From positions 22,942 to 86,941 of the forward strand of contig CALKYE010000057.1 of the NCBI GenBank assembly GCA_938003765.1: a stretch of 64,000 nt of DNA. Direction: 5' to 3'. Origin of the DNA: an uncultured Planctomycetia bacterium. GTDB taxonomy: Bacteria; Planctomycetota; UBA1135; GCA-002686595. The notes under the pieces are model-generated. The model had not been told where the DNA came from, searched no databases, and was given only the letters and a program-made list of their open reading frames with translations. The translations under genes were made by a program, and so were the position numbers. Below, piece after piece: positions 1 through 8,582 of the stretch (position 1 is its first letter; the number at the start of each line of letters is the position of its first letter).

Positions 1-288
1 GACGTCGCGGAAGTCCTCGACCGTGTTCTTGTCGCCCAGCGCGCTGCGCGGAAAGCGCAGGTCGATGGCGCCGACGCGCGCGGGAGCGAAGTGCGTCGTC
101 ACCAGATCGCTCATCGTCATCTGGTCGGCCGACTTGCCCGCCACCGGGTGGCGCGCGAGGTACTCGTCGGCGAGCTTGGCGAAGTCGACCTCACCCGGTG
201 CGCCCAGGGCCCACAGCGGTGCAGCGAGGAGCAGCGCGGCGGCCGCGCGCAATAGAGACGAACGAGCGATGGATTGCAGCGGGAACAT
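1..288 (-). CDS. Secreted or envelope protein, C-terminus beyond the window
   Basis: Only the first 96 codons are inside the window; the frame is open to the left edge. The start is the ATG at 288. The product begins with a short positive stretch and a hydrophobic run rich in Ala and Leu (about residues 11-28), ending in an Ala-rich stretch that looks like a Sec signal peptide. The mature part carries no motif I recognise, although it mentions a possible substrate-like segment KLADEYLARHPVAG followed by acidic residues. A TAGTGT element on the minus strand near 339-344 could be its -10, but the matching -35 is poor. Function unknown; an exported protein is the most that can be said. Confidence 0.6.
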   Translation of the reverse strand, partial: MFPLQSIARSSLLRAAAALLLAAPLWALGAPGEVDFAKLADEYLARHPVAGKSADQMTMSDLVTTHFAPARVGAIDLRFPRSALGDKNTVEDFRDV

Positions 289-359
289 GCGACTTGGATC
301 CACTCCAGTGCGTGCGGAACGGGCCTTCGAACGAGAGGACACTACCTCTCCCGCGGCGC

Positions 360-381
360 CGGTTGAGTTGCGGTTGAGTTG
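360..381. repeat. 11-bp tandem repeat, two copies
   Basis: The 11-mer cggttgagttg occurs twice head to tail (360-370 and 371-381), in the gap between the OsmC gene and the signal-peptide gene. It is upstream of the latter on the minus strand. It may be a small operator or chance. Confidence 0.6.
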
Positions 382-434
382 AAATCTGACGAGTGAACGG
401 CGCTTCACACTCTCTTCGTGCGAGGCGCGCGCGC

Positions 435-854
435 TCAGCTCGCGTCGCCCGCCCACTCGATGCGCACGGGCAGGCGCACATCGGGGTGAAGGCTCTTGTG
501 CACGGGGCAGGTCAGCGCAGCGCGCTCCAGCGTGGTCCGCGCCCGTTCATCGAGACCTGCGGGCATGCGCAGCACGACGCGCAGTTCACCGATGCGACGC
601 GTCGGCTCGCTCACCATGACCTTCTCGACCTCCGCGCTCGCGCCGCGCAATTCCCATCCGTGGCGCTGCGCGACGATGCCCATGGTGGTCAACATGCACG
701 CGCCCAGCGCGGTGGCCACCAGATCGGTCGGCGAGAAGCTCTCACCGCGGCCCTGGTTGTCCACGGGCGCGTCCGTGGCCAGGCGCACGAGCGAGGGAGT
801 GTGAACGGCTTCGCAGCGAAGCTCGCCGGTGTACGTGAAGGTGATCTTGACCAT
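435..854 (-). CDS. OsmC/Ohr-family protein
   Basis: 139 aa, the normal size for the OsmC family of thiol-dependent peroxidases that reduce organic hydroperoxides in the cytoplasm. The two redox cysteines are visible: Cys53 in GACMLTTMG and Cys116 in LTCPVHKSL. The first sits in the usual SPTDLVATALGAC context. The ATG at 854 was chosen because it starts exactly at the conserved MVKITF beta strand; the frame stays open further upstream but only with low-complexity Arg-rich sequence. It lies 47 bp downstream of the amidohydrolase gene on the same strand and could be co-transcribed. The sequence is closer to the general YhfA/OsmC branch than to Ohr, but that assignment is inference. Confidence 0.9.
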   Translation of the reverse strand: MVKITFTYTGELRCEAVHTPSLVRLATDAPVDNQGRGESFSPTDLVATALGACMLTTMGIVAQRHGWELRGASAEVEKVMVSEPTRRIGELRVVLRMPAGLDERARTTLERAALTCPVHKSLHPDVRLPVRIEWAGDAS

Positions 855-901
855 GGTGCGGACTCTCGCGCCGGCGTCGACGCGCACGGGGGCGGAAGAG
901 A

Positions 902-2590
902 TTAGTGCGCGCGTGCGGCGCGGTACACGAGCTCGCCGTTGATCACGGTGAGCAGGGCCCGCGCGGAGAGCAGTCGCGCCGGTTCGCACTCGAGCGGATC
1001 GACGTCCAGCACGGTCAGATCGGCGAAGTAGCCCGGCAGCAGTCGTCCTCGGCGGTCCTCCTGATGCGCGGCGCGCGCGGCGCCGATGGTGAATGCTGCC
1101 AGCGCGTCTGGGGCGCTGAGGCGTTGATCGGGGCGGAAACCCTCGCGCGGCTCTCCGTCCGGTCCGGCGCAGGTGATCGCCGCGTACAGGCCTTCGAGGG
1201 GACTCGCGCGTTCGACGGGGAAGTCGCTGCCGAAGGCCAGATGAGCAGGCTCGGCGGCGAGTCGGCGCCACGCGTAGGCGCCCTCGACGCGTTGCTCGCC
1301 CAGACGACGCGGCGCCCAGGGCATGTCGCTCGTGGCGTGCGTCGGCTGCATCGAAGGGATCGCCCCCAGCGCTTCGAAGCGCGGCCAGTCCTCGCGCGCG
1401 ACGATCTGCGCGTGCTCGACGCGCGGGCGCAGCTCGCGCAGTCCGCCGACGCGGCGTTCGGCGGCCTCGAAGCTGTCGAGCACGACGCGGTTGGCGCGAT
1501 CGCCGATGGCGTGCACCGCGGGCTGCAGGCCCAGGCTCGCGCACAGATCGATGGCGGACCGGAGCTCAGCCGGTTCGGTCACCATCAGCCCGCTGTGCGT
1601 CGATTCGTCGTGGTACGGCTCGAGCAGCGCGGCGCCGCGCGAGCCGAGCGCGCCGTCGGCGTACAGCTTGACTCCCGGCACGCTCAACCGATCGAGCGCG
1701 TCGGGCGCGAGCGGGAAGCCCTGCAAGTCCGCGGCGGTCATGCCGGCGCCTCCGCTCAAGTACTCGACCAGGCGCAGCTTCAAGCGCCCCTCGTCGCGCA
1801 GTCGCTCGAGCATCCGCACCGTGTCCGGCGACACGCCCATGTCGTGCACGCAGGTCAGACCGGCAGCGAGCAGATGCTCCTGCGCCGCAAGCAAGCGACG
1901 CTCGCGAACGGCTGCGTCGCTGCGGGGCGCGGCGCGTTCGAGCAACGCGCAAGCGGTGTCGACGAACACTCCCGTCGGCCGCTTCTCGCCGTCCAGCAGC
2001 ACGCGTCCGCCCGCGATCTCCGTTTCACTCGACCAGGCGCGATCGACCCGCGCGGCGCGCATGGCGAGCGCGTTGGCGAGGCTCGCGTGGCCGTCGATGC
2101 GGTCGAGCAACACGGGGTGCTCGGGCGTCGCCGCGCTCAGCGCTGCGTGGTGCGGGAACTCCTTCGTCGGCCACAGGTTCTGGTCCCAGCCGCGACCGCG
2201 GATCCACTCGCCCGGCGCCAGGGTTCGCGCTCGCGCCGCGACGCGCGCGATCAACTCCTCGAAGCTGGCCACGCCGCGCAGATCGACGTTCTCGAGCGCC
2301 TCGCCGAGGCCTTCGACGTGACCGTGCGCATCCTGCAGCCCGGGCACGGCCACTCCGCCGCCGAGGTCGACGCGCTCGACGATGTTCCACGGTCCGCTCT
2401 CGAGTTCCGCGAGGGCTCCGGCGGAGACCACGCGACCGTCGCGCACGACCAGCGCTTCCACCGCGAGCCAGTGCGGCGCGCCGAGGTAGATGCGCGCGTT
2501 GTGCAGGACCGTCACGTCAGGGCGCTGCGGCGCGGGCGCGACGCAGGCGCCGAGCAGCGCACACACGAGGACTCGAACGAGCGTGTTCAT
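902..2590 (-). CDS. YtcJ-like metal-dependent amidohydrolase, predicted lipoprotein
   Basis: 562 aa, matching the amidohydrolase_3 (YtcJ) family. The N-terminus has a hydrophobic segment ending in LLGAC, a lipobox with the lipidation Cys near residue 16, so the enzyme is probably membrane-anchored outside the cytoplasm. Metal-binding motifs typical of the family are seen: DAHGHV around residues 87-92, a Lys in VKLYADG, His in AVHAIGD and VEHAQ, and the C-terminal GSDFPVE. The family hydrolyses C-N bonds in small amides, imides or carbamates; the substrate here is unknown. The ATG at 2590 gives a complete signal sequence. The SDR gene is divergent, 75 bp away. Confidence 0.85.
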   Translation of the reverse strand: MNTLVRVLVCALLGACVAPAPQRPDVTVLHNARIYLGAPHWLAVEALVVRDGRVVSAGALAELESGPWNIVERVDLGGGVAVPGLQDAHGHVEGLGEALENVDLRGVASFEELIARVAARARTLAPGEWIRGRGWDQNLWPTKEFPHHAALSAATPEHPVLLDRIDGHASLANALAMRAARVDRAWSSETEIAGGRVLLDGEKRPTGVFVDTACALLERAAPRSDAAVRERRLLAAQEHLLAAGLTCVHDMGVSPDTVRMLERLRDEGRLKLRLVEYLSGGAGMTAADLQGFPLAPDALDRLSVPGVKLYADGALGSRGAALLEPYHDESTHSGLMVTEPAELRSAIDLCASLGLQPAVHAIGDRANRVVLDSFEAAERRVGGLRELRPRVEHAQIVAREDWPRFEALGAIPSMQPTHATSDMPWAPRRLGEQRVEGAYAWRRLAAEPAHLAFGSDFPVERASPLEGLYAAITCAGPDGEPREGFRPDQRLSAPDALAAFTIGAARAAHQEDRRGRLLPGYFADLTVLDVDPLECEPARLLSARALLTVINGELVYRAARAH

Positions 2591-2665
2591 GCTGCGGAGT
2601 GTGCCCGATGCGCGGCGCGAGCGCGAAGCCTTGGGAGCGAGCGGTCGAAGCTATGCTCGGCGCCG

Positions 2666-3454
2666 ATGAGCTCCTCGACCTCTCCTTCGAACCCCTCCCC
2701 CTTCGCGCCCGACCAGGCGCTCTCCGGCAAGCTGGCGCTGGTCACCGGCGCGTCGTCGGGCATCGGCGAGCAGATCGCGCGCGCGCTGGCCGCGTCCGGC
2801 GCACGCGTGCTGCTCGCGGCGCGCCGCAAGGCCGAACTCGAGCGCGTGGCGCGTGAACTGCCGAATGCGCAGGCGCTGGCGCTCGACGTGCGCGACTTCG
2901 CCGCCGTCGAAGCCGCGCTGAGCGGCCTCGCCCTCGACATCGTGATCGCGAACGCCGGCCTGGCGCGCGGGCTCGAGCCGCTGCAGCAGGGCGACCCCGC
3001 CGACTGGAAGGAGATGCTCGACACCAACGTGCTCGGCGTGCTGCACGTGCTGCGCGCGACGACGCCCGGCATGGCGACCCGCCGCAGCGGCGACGTCGTG
3101 CTGATCGGCAGCGTGGCCGGTCGCCAGTCGTATCCGGGCGGCAACGTCTACTGCGCGTCGAAGGCGGCGCTGCGCTCGCTGTACGAGAGCCTGCGCTACG
3201 ACCTGTTCGACAAGGGAGTGCGCGTCGCGACGGTCGACCCCGGCATGGTGAAGACGGACTTCAGCGACGTGCGCTTCAAGGGCGACAGCGAGCGCGCCGC
3301 GAAGGTGTACGCGGGCGTGGATCACCTGCTGCCGCAGGACATCGCCGAGATCGTGCGCTTCGTGGTGACGCGCCCCCGCCGCGTGAACCTGGGCGAAGTC
3401 GTGGTGTGGAGCTCCGACCAGGCCAGCGCCATGCAAGTCGCGCGCAGGAGCTGA
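2666..3454 (+). CDS. Short-chain dehydrogenase/reductase
   Basis: 262 aa classical SDR oxidoreductase. The nucleotide-binding TGASSGIG motif is near residues 33-40, NAG appears at the end of beta 4, and the catalytic Ser, Tyr and Lys are present (GSVAG, then YCASK). The Arg-rich turn after beta 2 (AARRKAEL) suggests NADP(H) preference, as in the YdfG/3-hydroxy acid dehydrogenase group, to which the C-terminal VDPGMVKTDFSDVRF also points. The ATG at 2666 follows a TATGCT hexamer by only 8 bases, so the message may be nearly leaderless. It stands alone, divergent from the amidohydrolase and convergent with lysC. Confidence 0.88.
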   Translation: MSSSTSPSNPSPFAPDQALSGKLALVTGASSGIGEQIARALAASGARVLLAARRKAELERVARELPNAQALALDVRDFAAVEAALSGLALDIVIANAGLARGLEPLQQGDPADWKEMLDTNVLGVLHVLRATTPGMATRRSGDVVLIGSVAGRQSYPGGNVYCASKAALRSLYESLRYDLFDKGVRVATVDPGMVKTDFSDVRFKGDSERAAKVYAGVDHLLPQDIAEIVRFVVTRPRRVNLGEVVVWSSDQASAMQVARRS

Positions 3455-3481
3455 TCGTCCGCGGCGGTCGCGGCGCGCGGT

Positions 3482-4840
3482 TCAGCTCGCGCGCTCGAAG
3501 AAGCGCGCATGCAACGCGGCGAGCGCGGCGGGCGCAGCGGAGCGCTCCAGCACGACGCTCAAGTTGATCTCGTTGGCGCCCATCGAGAGCATCTCGACGT
3601 GGAACGAGGCCAGCGCGTCCAACGCTCGCGCTGAAACGCCCGGAGTGTTGCGCAGACGCTCGCCCACGACGGCGACGATGGCGCGGTCGCGCGACACGTC
3701 GCAGCGCGCGAAGGGCGAGATCGCCGCCACCAGATCGTCGAGCGGCGCGTCCGCTTCGACCGTCAGCGAGACCGACACCTCGGCCGTCGCGACCAGGTCG
3801 ACGCTCACGCCGCGCTCGCGGAACACCTCGAACAAGCGCGCCAGGAAGCCCGCCTGCGCGAGCATGCGCGACGACGTGACGGTGAGCACGTGCACCGGGC
3901 CGCGCATCGCGATCGCGGTCACGGCGCGCGCGCCGGAGCTCTGGCCGCGGATGGTCGTGAAGCGACCCGCGGGCCGCAGCGTGTGGCGCACGGTGACGGG
4001 AATGTCGGCCTCGACGGCCGGCTGGATCGTCGCCGGATGCAGCACCTTCGCGCCGAACGCGGCGAGTTCTGCGGCCTCGGCGAAGCTGAGCTCGGCGATC
4101 GGCTCGGCGCGCGCGGCCAGCCGCGGATCGGCGGTGTACACGCCCTCGACGTCGGTCCAGATCTGGACTTCGCGCGCGCCCAGCGCCGCGCCGAGCAGCG
4201 ACGCGCTCCAATCACTGCCGCCGCGCCCGAGCGTGGTCGTCGCACCGCTCTCGTCGGCGCCGATGTAGCCCTGGGTCACGATCGCGCGCCCGGCGCGGAG
4301 CAACGGCGCGAGCTTGCCTCGCACCAGCGCGCGAACGAGCTCGACGCGCGGTTGCGCGCTGCCGTGCGCGCTGTCGGTGCGCACGACCTCGCGCGCATCG
4401 AACCACTGCGAGTGCGGGCTGCGCGCGCGGAAGTAGGCGGCGAACAGGGTGGTCGAGAGCAGCTCGCCGCGCGCCGCGATGGCGTCCATCGAGCGCGGTG
4501 AGAGCTCGCCCAGCAACGCCAGCCCTTGGAAGATGCGGTCGAGCTCGTCGAAGCGCTGCGCCAAGCCGCGCTCCAGCTCCTCTGGCGGCTGGCCGTCGAA
4601 CAGGCCGCGCGCCGCTTCGTGGTGCCGCGCGGCGACGGCCTTGGCCTCCTCGCGCGCGACGTCGAGCCGACCTTCGAGCGCGGCGCGCGCGGCGCGGAAC
4701 AGCGCATCGGTGGTCTTGCCCATGGCCGACAGCACGACCACGGGCGCCTCGGGGAGCGCGCGTTCGACCAGCGTCGCGACCTGACGCATGCACTCGGCGT
4801 CGGCGACCGACGAGCCGCCGAACTTCATCACCACGCTCAT
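3482..4840 (-). CDS. lysC: Aspartate kinase
   Basis: 452 aa monofunctional aspartokinase, first step of the Lys/Thr/Met pathway (aspartate to 4-phosphoaspartate). Motifs: KFGGSS near residues 6-11, GRGGSDWSA in the ATP/aspartate pocket, and IWTDVEGVYTADP. Two C-terminal ACT domains begin near residue 310 (HVLTVTSS and VAVVGERL strands), so feedback control by an amino acid is expected. Overall layout resembles the E. coli LysC/ThrA group more than the short alpha/beta Bacillus type. The start ATG overlaps the asd stop by ATGA (4837-4840), which implies translational coupling with asd, the next enzyme in the pathway. Confidence 0.93.
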   Translation of the reverse strand: MSVVMKFGGSSVADAECMRQVATLVERALPEAPVVVLSAMGKTTDALFRAARAALEGRLDVAREEAKAVAARHHEAARGLFDGQPPEELERGLAQRFDELDRIFQGLALLGELSPRSMDAIAARGELLSTTLFAAYFRARSPHSQWFDAREVVRTDSAHGSAQPRVELVRALVRGKLAPLLRAGRAIVTQGYIGADESGATTTLGRGGSDWSASLLGAALGAREVQIWTDVEGVYTADPRLAARAEPIAELSFAEAAELAAFGAKVLHPATIQPAVEADIPVTVRHTLRPAGRFTTIRGQSSGARAVTAIAMRGPVHVLTVTSSRMLAQAGFLARLFEVFRERGVSVDLVATAEVSVSLTVEADAPLDDLVAAISPFARCDVSRDRAIVAVVGERLRNTPGVSARALDALASFHVEMLSMGANEINLSVVLERSAAPAALAALHARFFERAS

Positions 4841-5898
4841 GACGCGACGAGCCCTCGTGCGAGCGCCAGCTCGGCGTTGAGCACGGAAGCACCCGCGGCG
4901 CCGCGCTCGAGGTTGTGGCCGAGCACGAAGAACTTGCAGCCCATCACGGGGCAGGCGCGGATGCGGCCCACGTGCACCGCCATGCCTCCGTCGCACTCCA
5001 CGTCGAGCCGCGGCTGCGGACGATCTTCGAGCGTGTGGACGACGATCGGCGGCAGCGGCGCGGTCGGGAGTCGCAGCTCCTGCGGCTCGGCGCGCCACTG
5101 CGCCAGCGCTGCGCGCACCGACTCGAGGTCGGGAGAGCCGCGCAGCTTCACGGCCACGGCCTCACTGTGCCCGTCGACCACCGCGACGCGGTGGCACTGC
5201 GCAGAAACCGTGATCGCCGCCGGCGACACTGCGCCGTTGCGCACGCGTCCGAGCAGCTTGCACGTCTCTTCCTCGACCTTGGGCTCTTCGCCGCGGATGA
5301 ACGGAACGACGTTGCCGAGCGCGTCGAGGCTCGCCACGCCCGGATAGCCGGCGCCGGACACCGCCTGCATGCTCGAGACCACGAGCGCCTCGATACCGAA
5401 GGCGCGCTCGAGCGGCGCCAGCGCGCTGACCAGGATCGCGGTCGTGCAGTTGGGGTTGCACACGATCGCGCCGCGCCAGCCGCGCTTCGCGCGCTGCACT
5501 TCGAGCAACTCCAAGTGCTCGGCGTTCACTTCGGGCACGAGCAGCGGGACGTCGCTCTCCATTCGGAAGGCGCTGGCGTTCGAAAACACCAGGGCGCCCG
5601 CGCGCGCGAACTGCGGCTCGATCTCGCGCGCCGCGGCGGCGTCGAGCGCCGAGAACACGATCGGAGACAGCGCTGCGTCCGGCGAGCACTCGACGATCTC
5701 GCGCGACTCGCAACCGGCGTACGGCTTGGTTCCGCCGACGCGCCAGGCGCAGGCCTCCGCGAAGTTCTTTCCCGCGCTGCGCTCGCTGGCGGCGAGGTGC
5801 GCGAGCTGGAACCAGGGGTGCGCGGCCAATCGGGCTACGAAACGCTGGCCCACCACTCCGGTGGCGCCGAGGACGGTGACGGGGATCGGTGCTCTCAC
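4837..5898 (-). CDS. asd: Aspartate-semialdehyde dehydrogenase, archaeal/fungal type
   Basis: 353 aa NADP-dependent enzyme that reduces 4-phosphoaspartate to aspartate semialdehyde. Seen: GATGVVGQRF nucleotide-binding loop at residues 11-20, catalytic Cys151 in CNPNCTT, the MQAVSGAGYPG segment, and a downstream His in SAQCHRV. The VVPFIRGEEPKVEEE stretch is characteristic of the archaeal/eukaryotic subfamily rather than the E. coli type. It is the first gene of the asd-lysC pair, with a 4-bp overlap. A candidate promoter with 17-bp spacing lies 31-59 bp upstream. Confidence 0.93.
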   Translation of the reverse strand: MRAPIPVTVLGATGVVGQRFVARLAAHPWFQLAHLAASERSAGKNFAEACAWRVGGTKPYAGCESREIVECSPDAALSPIVFSALDAAAAREIEPQFARAGALVFSNASAFRMESDVPLLVPEVNAEHLELLEVQRAKRGWRGAIVCNPNCTTAILVSALAPLERAFGIEALVVSSMQAVSGAGYPGVASLDALGNVVPFIRGEEPKVEEETCKLLGRVRNGAVSPAAITVSAQCHRVAVVDGHSEAVAVKLRGSPDLESVRAALAQWRAEPQELRLPTAPLPPIVVHTLEDRPQPRLDVECDGGMAVHVGRIRACPVMGCKFFVLGHNLERGAAGASVLNAELALARGLVAS

Positions 5899-5928
5899 GC
5901 GCGGCGCTCTGGTTCGACGGGGGGCGGG

Positions 5929-5957
5929 AGCATGGCATCGCGCGCGAGCCAGCTCAA
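5929..5957 (-). promoter_or_regulatory. Candidate promoter of asd-lysC
   Basis: On the minus strand TTGAGC (5957-5952) is followed after exactly 17 bp by CATGCT (5934-5929). Transcription would start near 5922, giving a leader of about 24 nt before the asd ATG. The -35 lies between the two copies of the 12-bp direct repeat and overlaps one edge. Confidence 0.45.
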
Positions 5958-5970
5958 TGCGCGAGCCAGC
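5942..5970. repeat. Two 12-bp direct repeats in the asd/pseudopilin divergent region
   Basis: gcgcgagccagc occurs at 5942-5953 and again at 5959-5970, separated by tcaat, giving a 17-bp period. It overlaps the candidate asd promoter and could be a regulator binding site. This is seen directly; the role is inference. Confidence 0.6.
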
Positions 5971-6095
5971 GCTCGACCTCGCTCAGGAAGTCGCTTTTCA
6001 CTCCAGAAGGCCGATGGGCGCCTCCGATGAGGAGTGGATGGGGAACGGCCGCCGAGGGTGGCGCGACGCTTCCCCGGGCGAAGAGGGTCGAAACC

Positions 6096-6656
6096 ATGGG
6101 GACGTACAGAAGCGGCGCGCGCGCCAAGCGGTCGCGTAAGGGCATGAGCCTGCTCGAGGTCTTGGTCTCGATCGCGGTGCTGGTGATCGGGCTGGCGGGC
6201 TTCCTGCAGTCGCTGATCACCACCTCCTCGCTCGAAGCCGACACGCAGGACCAGGCGGCTGCGAGCGCGGCCGCGCGGGCGACGCTCGAGCGCATGCGCG
6301 CCACGACGTTCAATCAGGTGTTCGCGCGCTACAACAGCACGGTCGCCGACGATCCGGGCGGCGTGGCCTCGCCGGGCAACCTGTTCGACGTGGCCGGCCT
6401 GCGCGCGATGCCGGGTCAGCCCTTCGCGGGCGAGATCATCTTCCCGGTGGACGCCGACAGCCCGGCGGTGCTGCGCGAAGACATCCTGTTCCCCGAGCTG
6501 GGCACGCCGCTCGACCTCGACGTCGACGGGGTGATCGACGGCGATGACCACGCCGCGGACTACCGGCTCCTGCCGGTGCTCGTGCGAGTGAGCTGGGAGA
6601 GCGGGCGCGGCCCGGCGAGCTTCGAGCTGCGCACCATCCTGGGGAACATCCAGTGA
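6096..6656 (+). CDS. Type IV pilin-like protein (PilV/GspI-like minor pseudopilin)
   Basis: 186 aa. The start at 6096 puts a class III signal peptide in the usual form: a positively charged leader ending RSRKG, cleavage after Gly16, then MSLLEV with Glu at +5 and a 20-residue hydrophobic helix. That is the substrate pattern of prepilin peptidase. The rest is a small globular domain with an acidic loop DLDVDGVIDGDD (residues 140-151) resembling an EF-hand/thrombospondin-3 calcium loop. It opens a run of envelope-assembly genes and overlaps the next gene by GTGA (6653-6656). Similar to PilV of type IV pili or GspI of type II secretion. Which machine it joins cannot be told from this sequence. 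Confidence 0.85.
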   Translation: MGTYRSGARAKRSRKGMSLLEVLVSIAVLVIGLAGFLQSLITTSSLEADTQDQAAASAAARATLERMRATTFNQVFARYNSTVADDPGGVASPGNLFDVAGLRAMPGQPFAGEIIFPVDADSPAVLREDILFPELGTPLDLDVDGVIDGDDHAADYRLLPVLVRVSWESGRGPASFELRTILGNIQ

Positions 6657-7303
6657 GGCTCTCACGCTCACGCGCCGCCCGCCGCGGCTTCAGTCTGCTC
6701 GAGCTCGTGATCGCGCTGGCCGCGTTCTCGCTCGTGATCGGTTCCGCCTTCGAGTTGCTCGTGCGCGGACGCGACCTGTCGCGCGCCACGGCGCAGCGCG
6801 CCGCAGCGACGCGCAAGGCTCAGTCGGCGCTCGACCGCGCGGTCGAGGAACTGCGCGAGGCGTCGAGCGGGGTGAATCCCGCCCCCAACGGCGTCAGCGG
6901 CTCGAACACGGTGCAGTTCCAGACGCCGCTGAACGTCGCGGGCGCCGTCGTCAACTGGAGCGGCCTGCGCCAGCTCCTGTGGGAATCGGATCCCGCCGAC
7001 CCGATCGGCGGCGGCGACGACGACGGCGACGGGCTCACGGACGAAGGCCGTCTGGTGTTCGTCCGCGACGTCGGCGCCATCAACGAACGGCGCGTGGTGC
7101 TCGCGACCAACGTGCCGCGCCTGGCGCCGGACGAACTGGTGAACAACGCCGACGACAACGGCAACGGCGTCGTCGACGAGGGCGGCTTCAACTTCCACCG
7201 CGTCGGCGACGTGTTCACGCTGCGGTTGTGGATCAGCGAGCCCGGGGCCGGCGGACGGCGCGAAGTGGGTCGCGCCGAAGCCTCGATCATCTTGCGCAAC
7301 TGA
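6653..7303 (+). CDS. Type IV pilin-like protein (PilW/GspJ-like minor pseudopilin)
   Basis: 216 aa with a GTG start coupled to the preceding gene (GTGA). Prepilin signal RAARRG cleaved after Gly12, then FSLLEL with Glu at +5 and a hydrophobic helix. Length and position after a PilV-like gene fit PilW/GspJ. Two acidic loops are striking: D122-E131 (DDDGDGLTDE) and D167-E176 (DDNGNGVVDE), both matching the D-x-D/N-x-D/N-G-x-x-D-E pattern of calcium-binding repeats. Calcium binding is known for major T2SS pseudopilins, so structural stabilisation by calcium is plausible but not shown. Confidence 0.85.
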   Translation: MRLSRSRAARRGFSLLELVIALAAFSLVIGSAFELLVRGRDLSRATAQRAAATRKAQSALDRAVEELREASSGVNPAPNGVSGSNTVQFQTPLNVAGAVVNWSGLRQLLWESDPADPIGGGDDDGDGLTDEGRLVFVRDVGAINERRVVLATNVPRLAPDELVNNADDNGNGVVDEGGFNFHRVGDVFTLRLWISEPGAGGRREVGRAEASIILRN

Positions 7304-7321
7304 ACGCACACATCTGGAGAC

Positions 7322-8572
7322 ATGCACATGAAGGTTCGCACTCTTGCGAAGAACGATCGGCGCGGCGGCGCCTTGGTGCTGACCGCGGTCAGCCTCACCT
7401 CACTCTCGGTGCTGTCGCTCTCGCTGCTCTCGGTGATGATGGCGAGCTCGAAGGAGCAGCGCCTGCAGCGCGAAAAGGTCAAGGCGGAGTACGTGTGCGA
7501 GGCGGCGCTCCAGCGCGCAGCGGTTGCGCTCAACGCCGGGGGCAACGGGGCCTTGGGGAGCGTCGACGCGCCTCAGAACTGGGGCGAGTCACAGTTCTGG
7601 GTCGACGCCGCGGCGCCGTCGGCCACCGTGCGGACGCTGACCGCGACCGCGCGTGACGACCGGGTCGGCGCGCGCATGGAATTGACGCTGGAGCGCGGCG
7701 TCGACGCGATCTGGCGCTACGGCGCGTTCGGCGAGGACAGCCTCACGATGGACAGCAACGCGCGCGTCGACAGCTACGACTCCAACCTGGGCACGTGGGC
7801 CTCGCAGGCCATCAATGGCTCGGGCTCGGACCAGCACGCCAGTACGGACGGCGACGTGGGCTCGAACGGTTCGGTGACCATGGAGCAGAACTCCAAGGTC
7901 TGGGGCGACGCCACTTGCGGGCCCAACTCGTCGACGACCGTCATGGGCAACGCCGTCTGCACGGGGGCGAGCGCGCCTTCCTCGGCGCCGTTCACGATGC
8001 CGACCGTGACGCTGCCGTTCCCGGTCGGCGCCACGAACGTCACGGTGAACACGACGCTGACCCTGGCGTCGGGCAACCACGCCATCGCTGACTTCGCCGC
8101 GAAGTCGAACTCGGTGACCACCGTGATCGGGCCGGCCACGATCGTCGTGCGCAACTTCCAACTGCGCTCGGGCGCGCAGTTCCTGATCGACAACACCAAC
8201 GGGCCGGTCGAGATCTTCGTGCAGGACGACTTCGTGCTCGGCGCTGGCACGACCATGCGCACGGACGACTACCGGCCGGCGGACCTCGAGATCAACCTGC
8301 TGAGCGACAACATCATCAACCCCAACGTGGTGGTCGAGCTCGACAGCCTGGACTTCAACTCCAACGCCAAGGTGTTCGGCACGGTCCTGGCGCCGAGCGC
8401 CGCGATCGAGATCAACAGCAACTTCGAGCTCTTCGGCGCGCTGATCGCCAAGAGCGTCGACTTGGACAGCAACTGCCGCATCCACTACGACGAGGACCTG
8501 GCGCTCTCGAAGGGCGGGACCTTGGGCGACTACGAAGTGGTGTGCTGGCGCACGCTGCCCTACACGCACTGA
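7322..8572 (+). CDS. PilX-like membrane-anchored protein with a repetitive beta-type passenger
   Basis: 416 aa. The N-terminus (RRGGALVLTAVSLTSLS) is a PilX/GspK-like anchor: short basic leader, Gly, then a 23-residue hydrophobic helix without the canonical Glu at +5. The middle and C-terminal part is polar and repetitive, with recurring Ser-Asn-x-basic-hydrophobic units (SNARV near 143, QNSKV near 190, SNAKV near 342, SNFEL near 358, SNCRI near 378). These resemble the stacked beta strands of DUF7305/bactofilin-like proteins seen after PilX domains. The gene begins 18 bp after the second pseudopilin and 10 bp before the HEAT gene, so it is probably in one operon. Likely surface-exposed; ligand unknown. 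Confidence 0.75.
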   Translation: MHMKVRTLAKNDRRGGALVLTAVSLTSLSVLSLSLLSVMMASSKEQRLQREKVKAEYVCEAALQRAAVALNAGGNGALGSVDAPQNWGESQFWVDAAAPSATVRTLTATARDDRVGARMELTLERGVDAIWRYGAFGEDSLTMDSNARVDSYDSNLGTWASQAINGSGSDQHASTDGDVGSNGSVTMEQNSKVWGDATCGPNSSTTVMGNAVCTGASAPSSAPFTMPTVTLPFPVGATNVTVNTTLTLASGNHAIADFAAKSNSVTTVIGPATIVVRNFQLRSGAQFLIDNTNGPVEIFVQDDFVLGAGTTMRTDDYRPADLEINLLSDNIINPNVVVELDSLDFNSNAKVFGTVLAPSAAIEINSNFELFGALIAKSVDLDSNCRIHYDEDLALSKGGTLGDYEVVCWRTLPYTH

Positions 8573-8582
8573 GGCTCGCAAC

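Noticed and set aside
3455..3481. Short ccgcg/cgcgg hairpin between the SDR and lysC genes
   Set aside because: Only a 5-bp stem; not distinguishable from chance in such GC-rich DNA.
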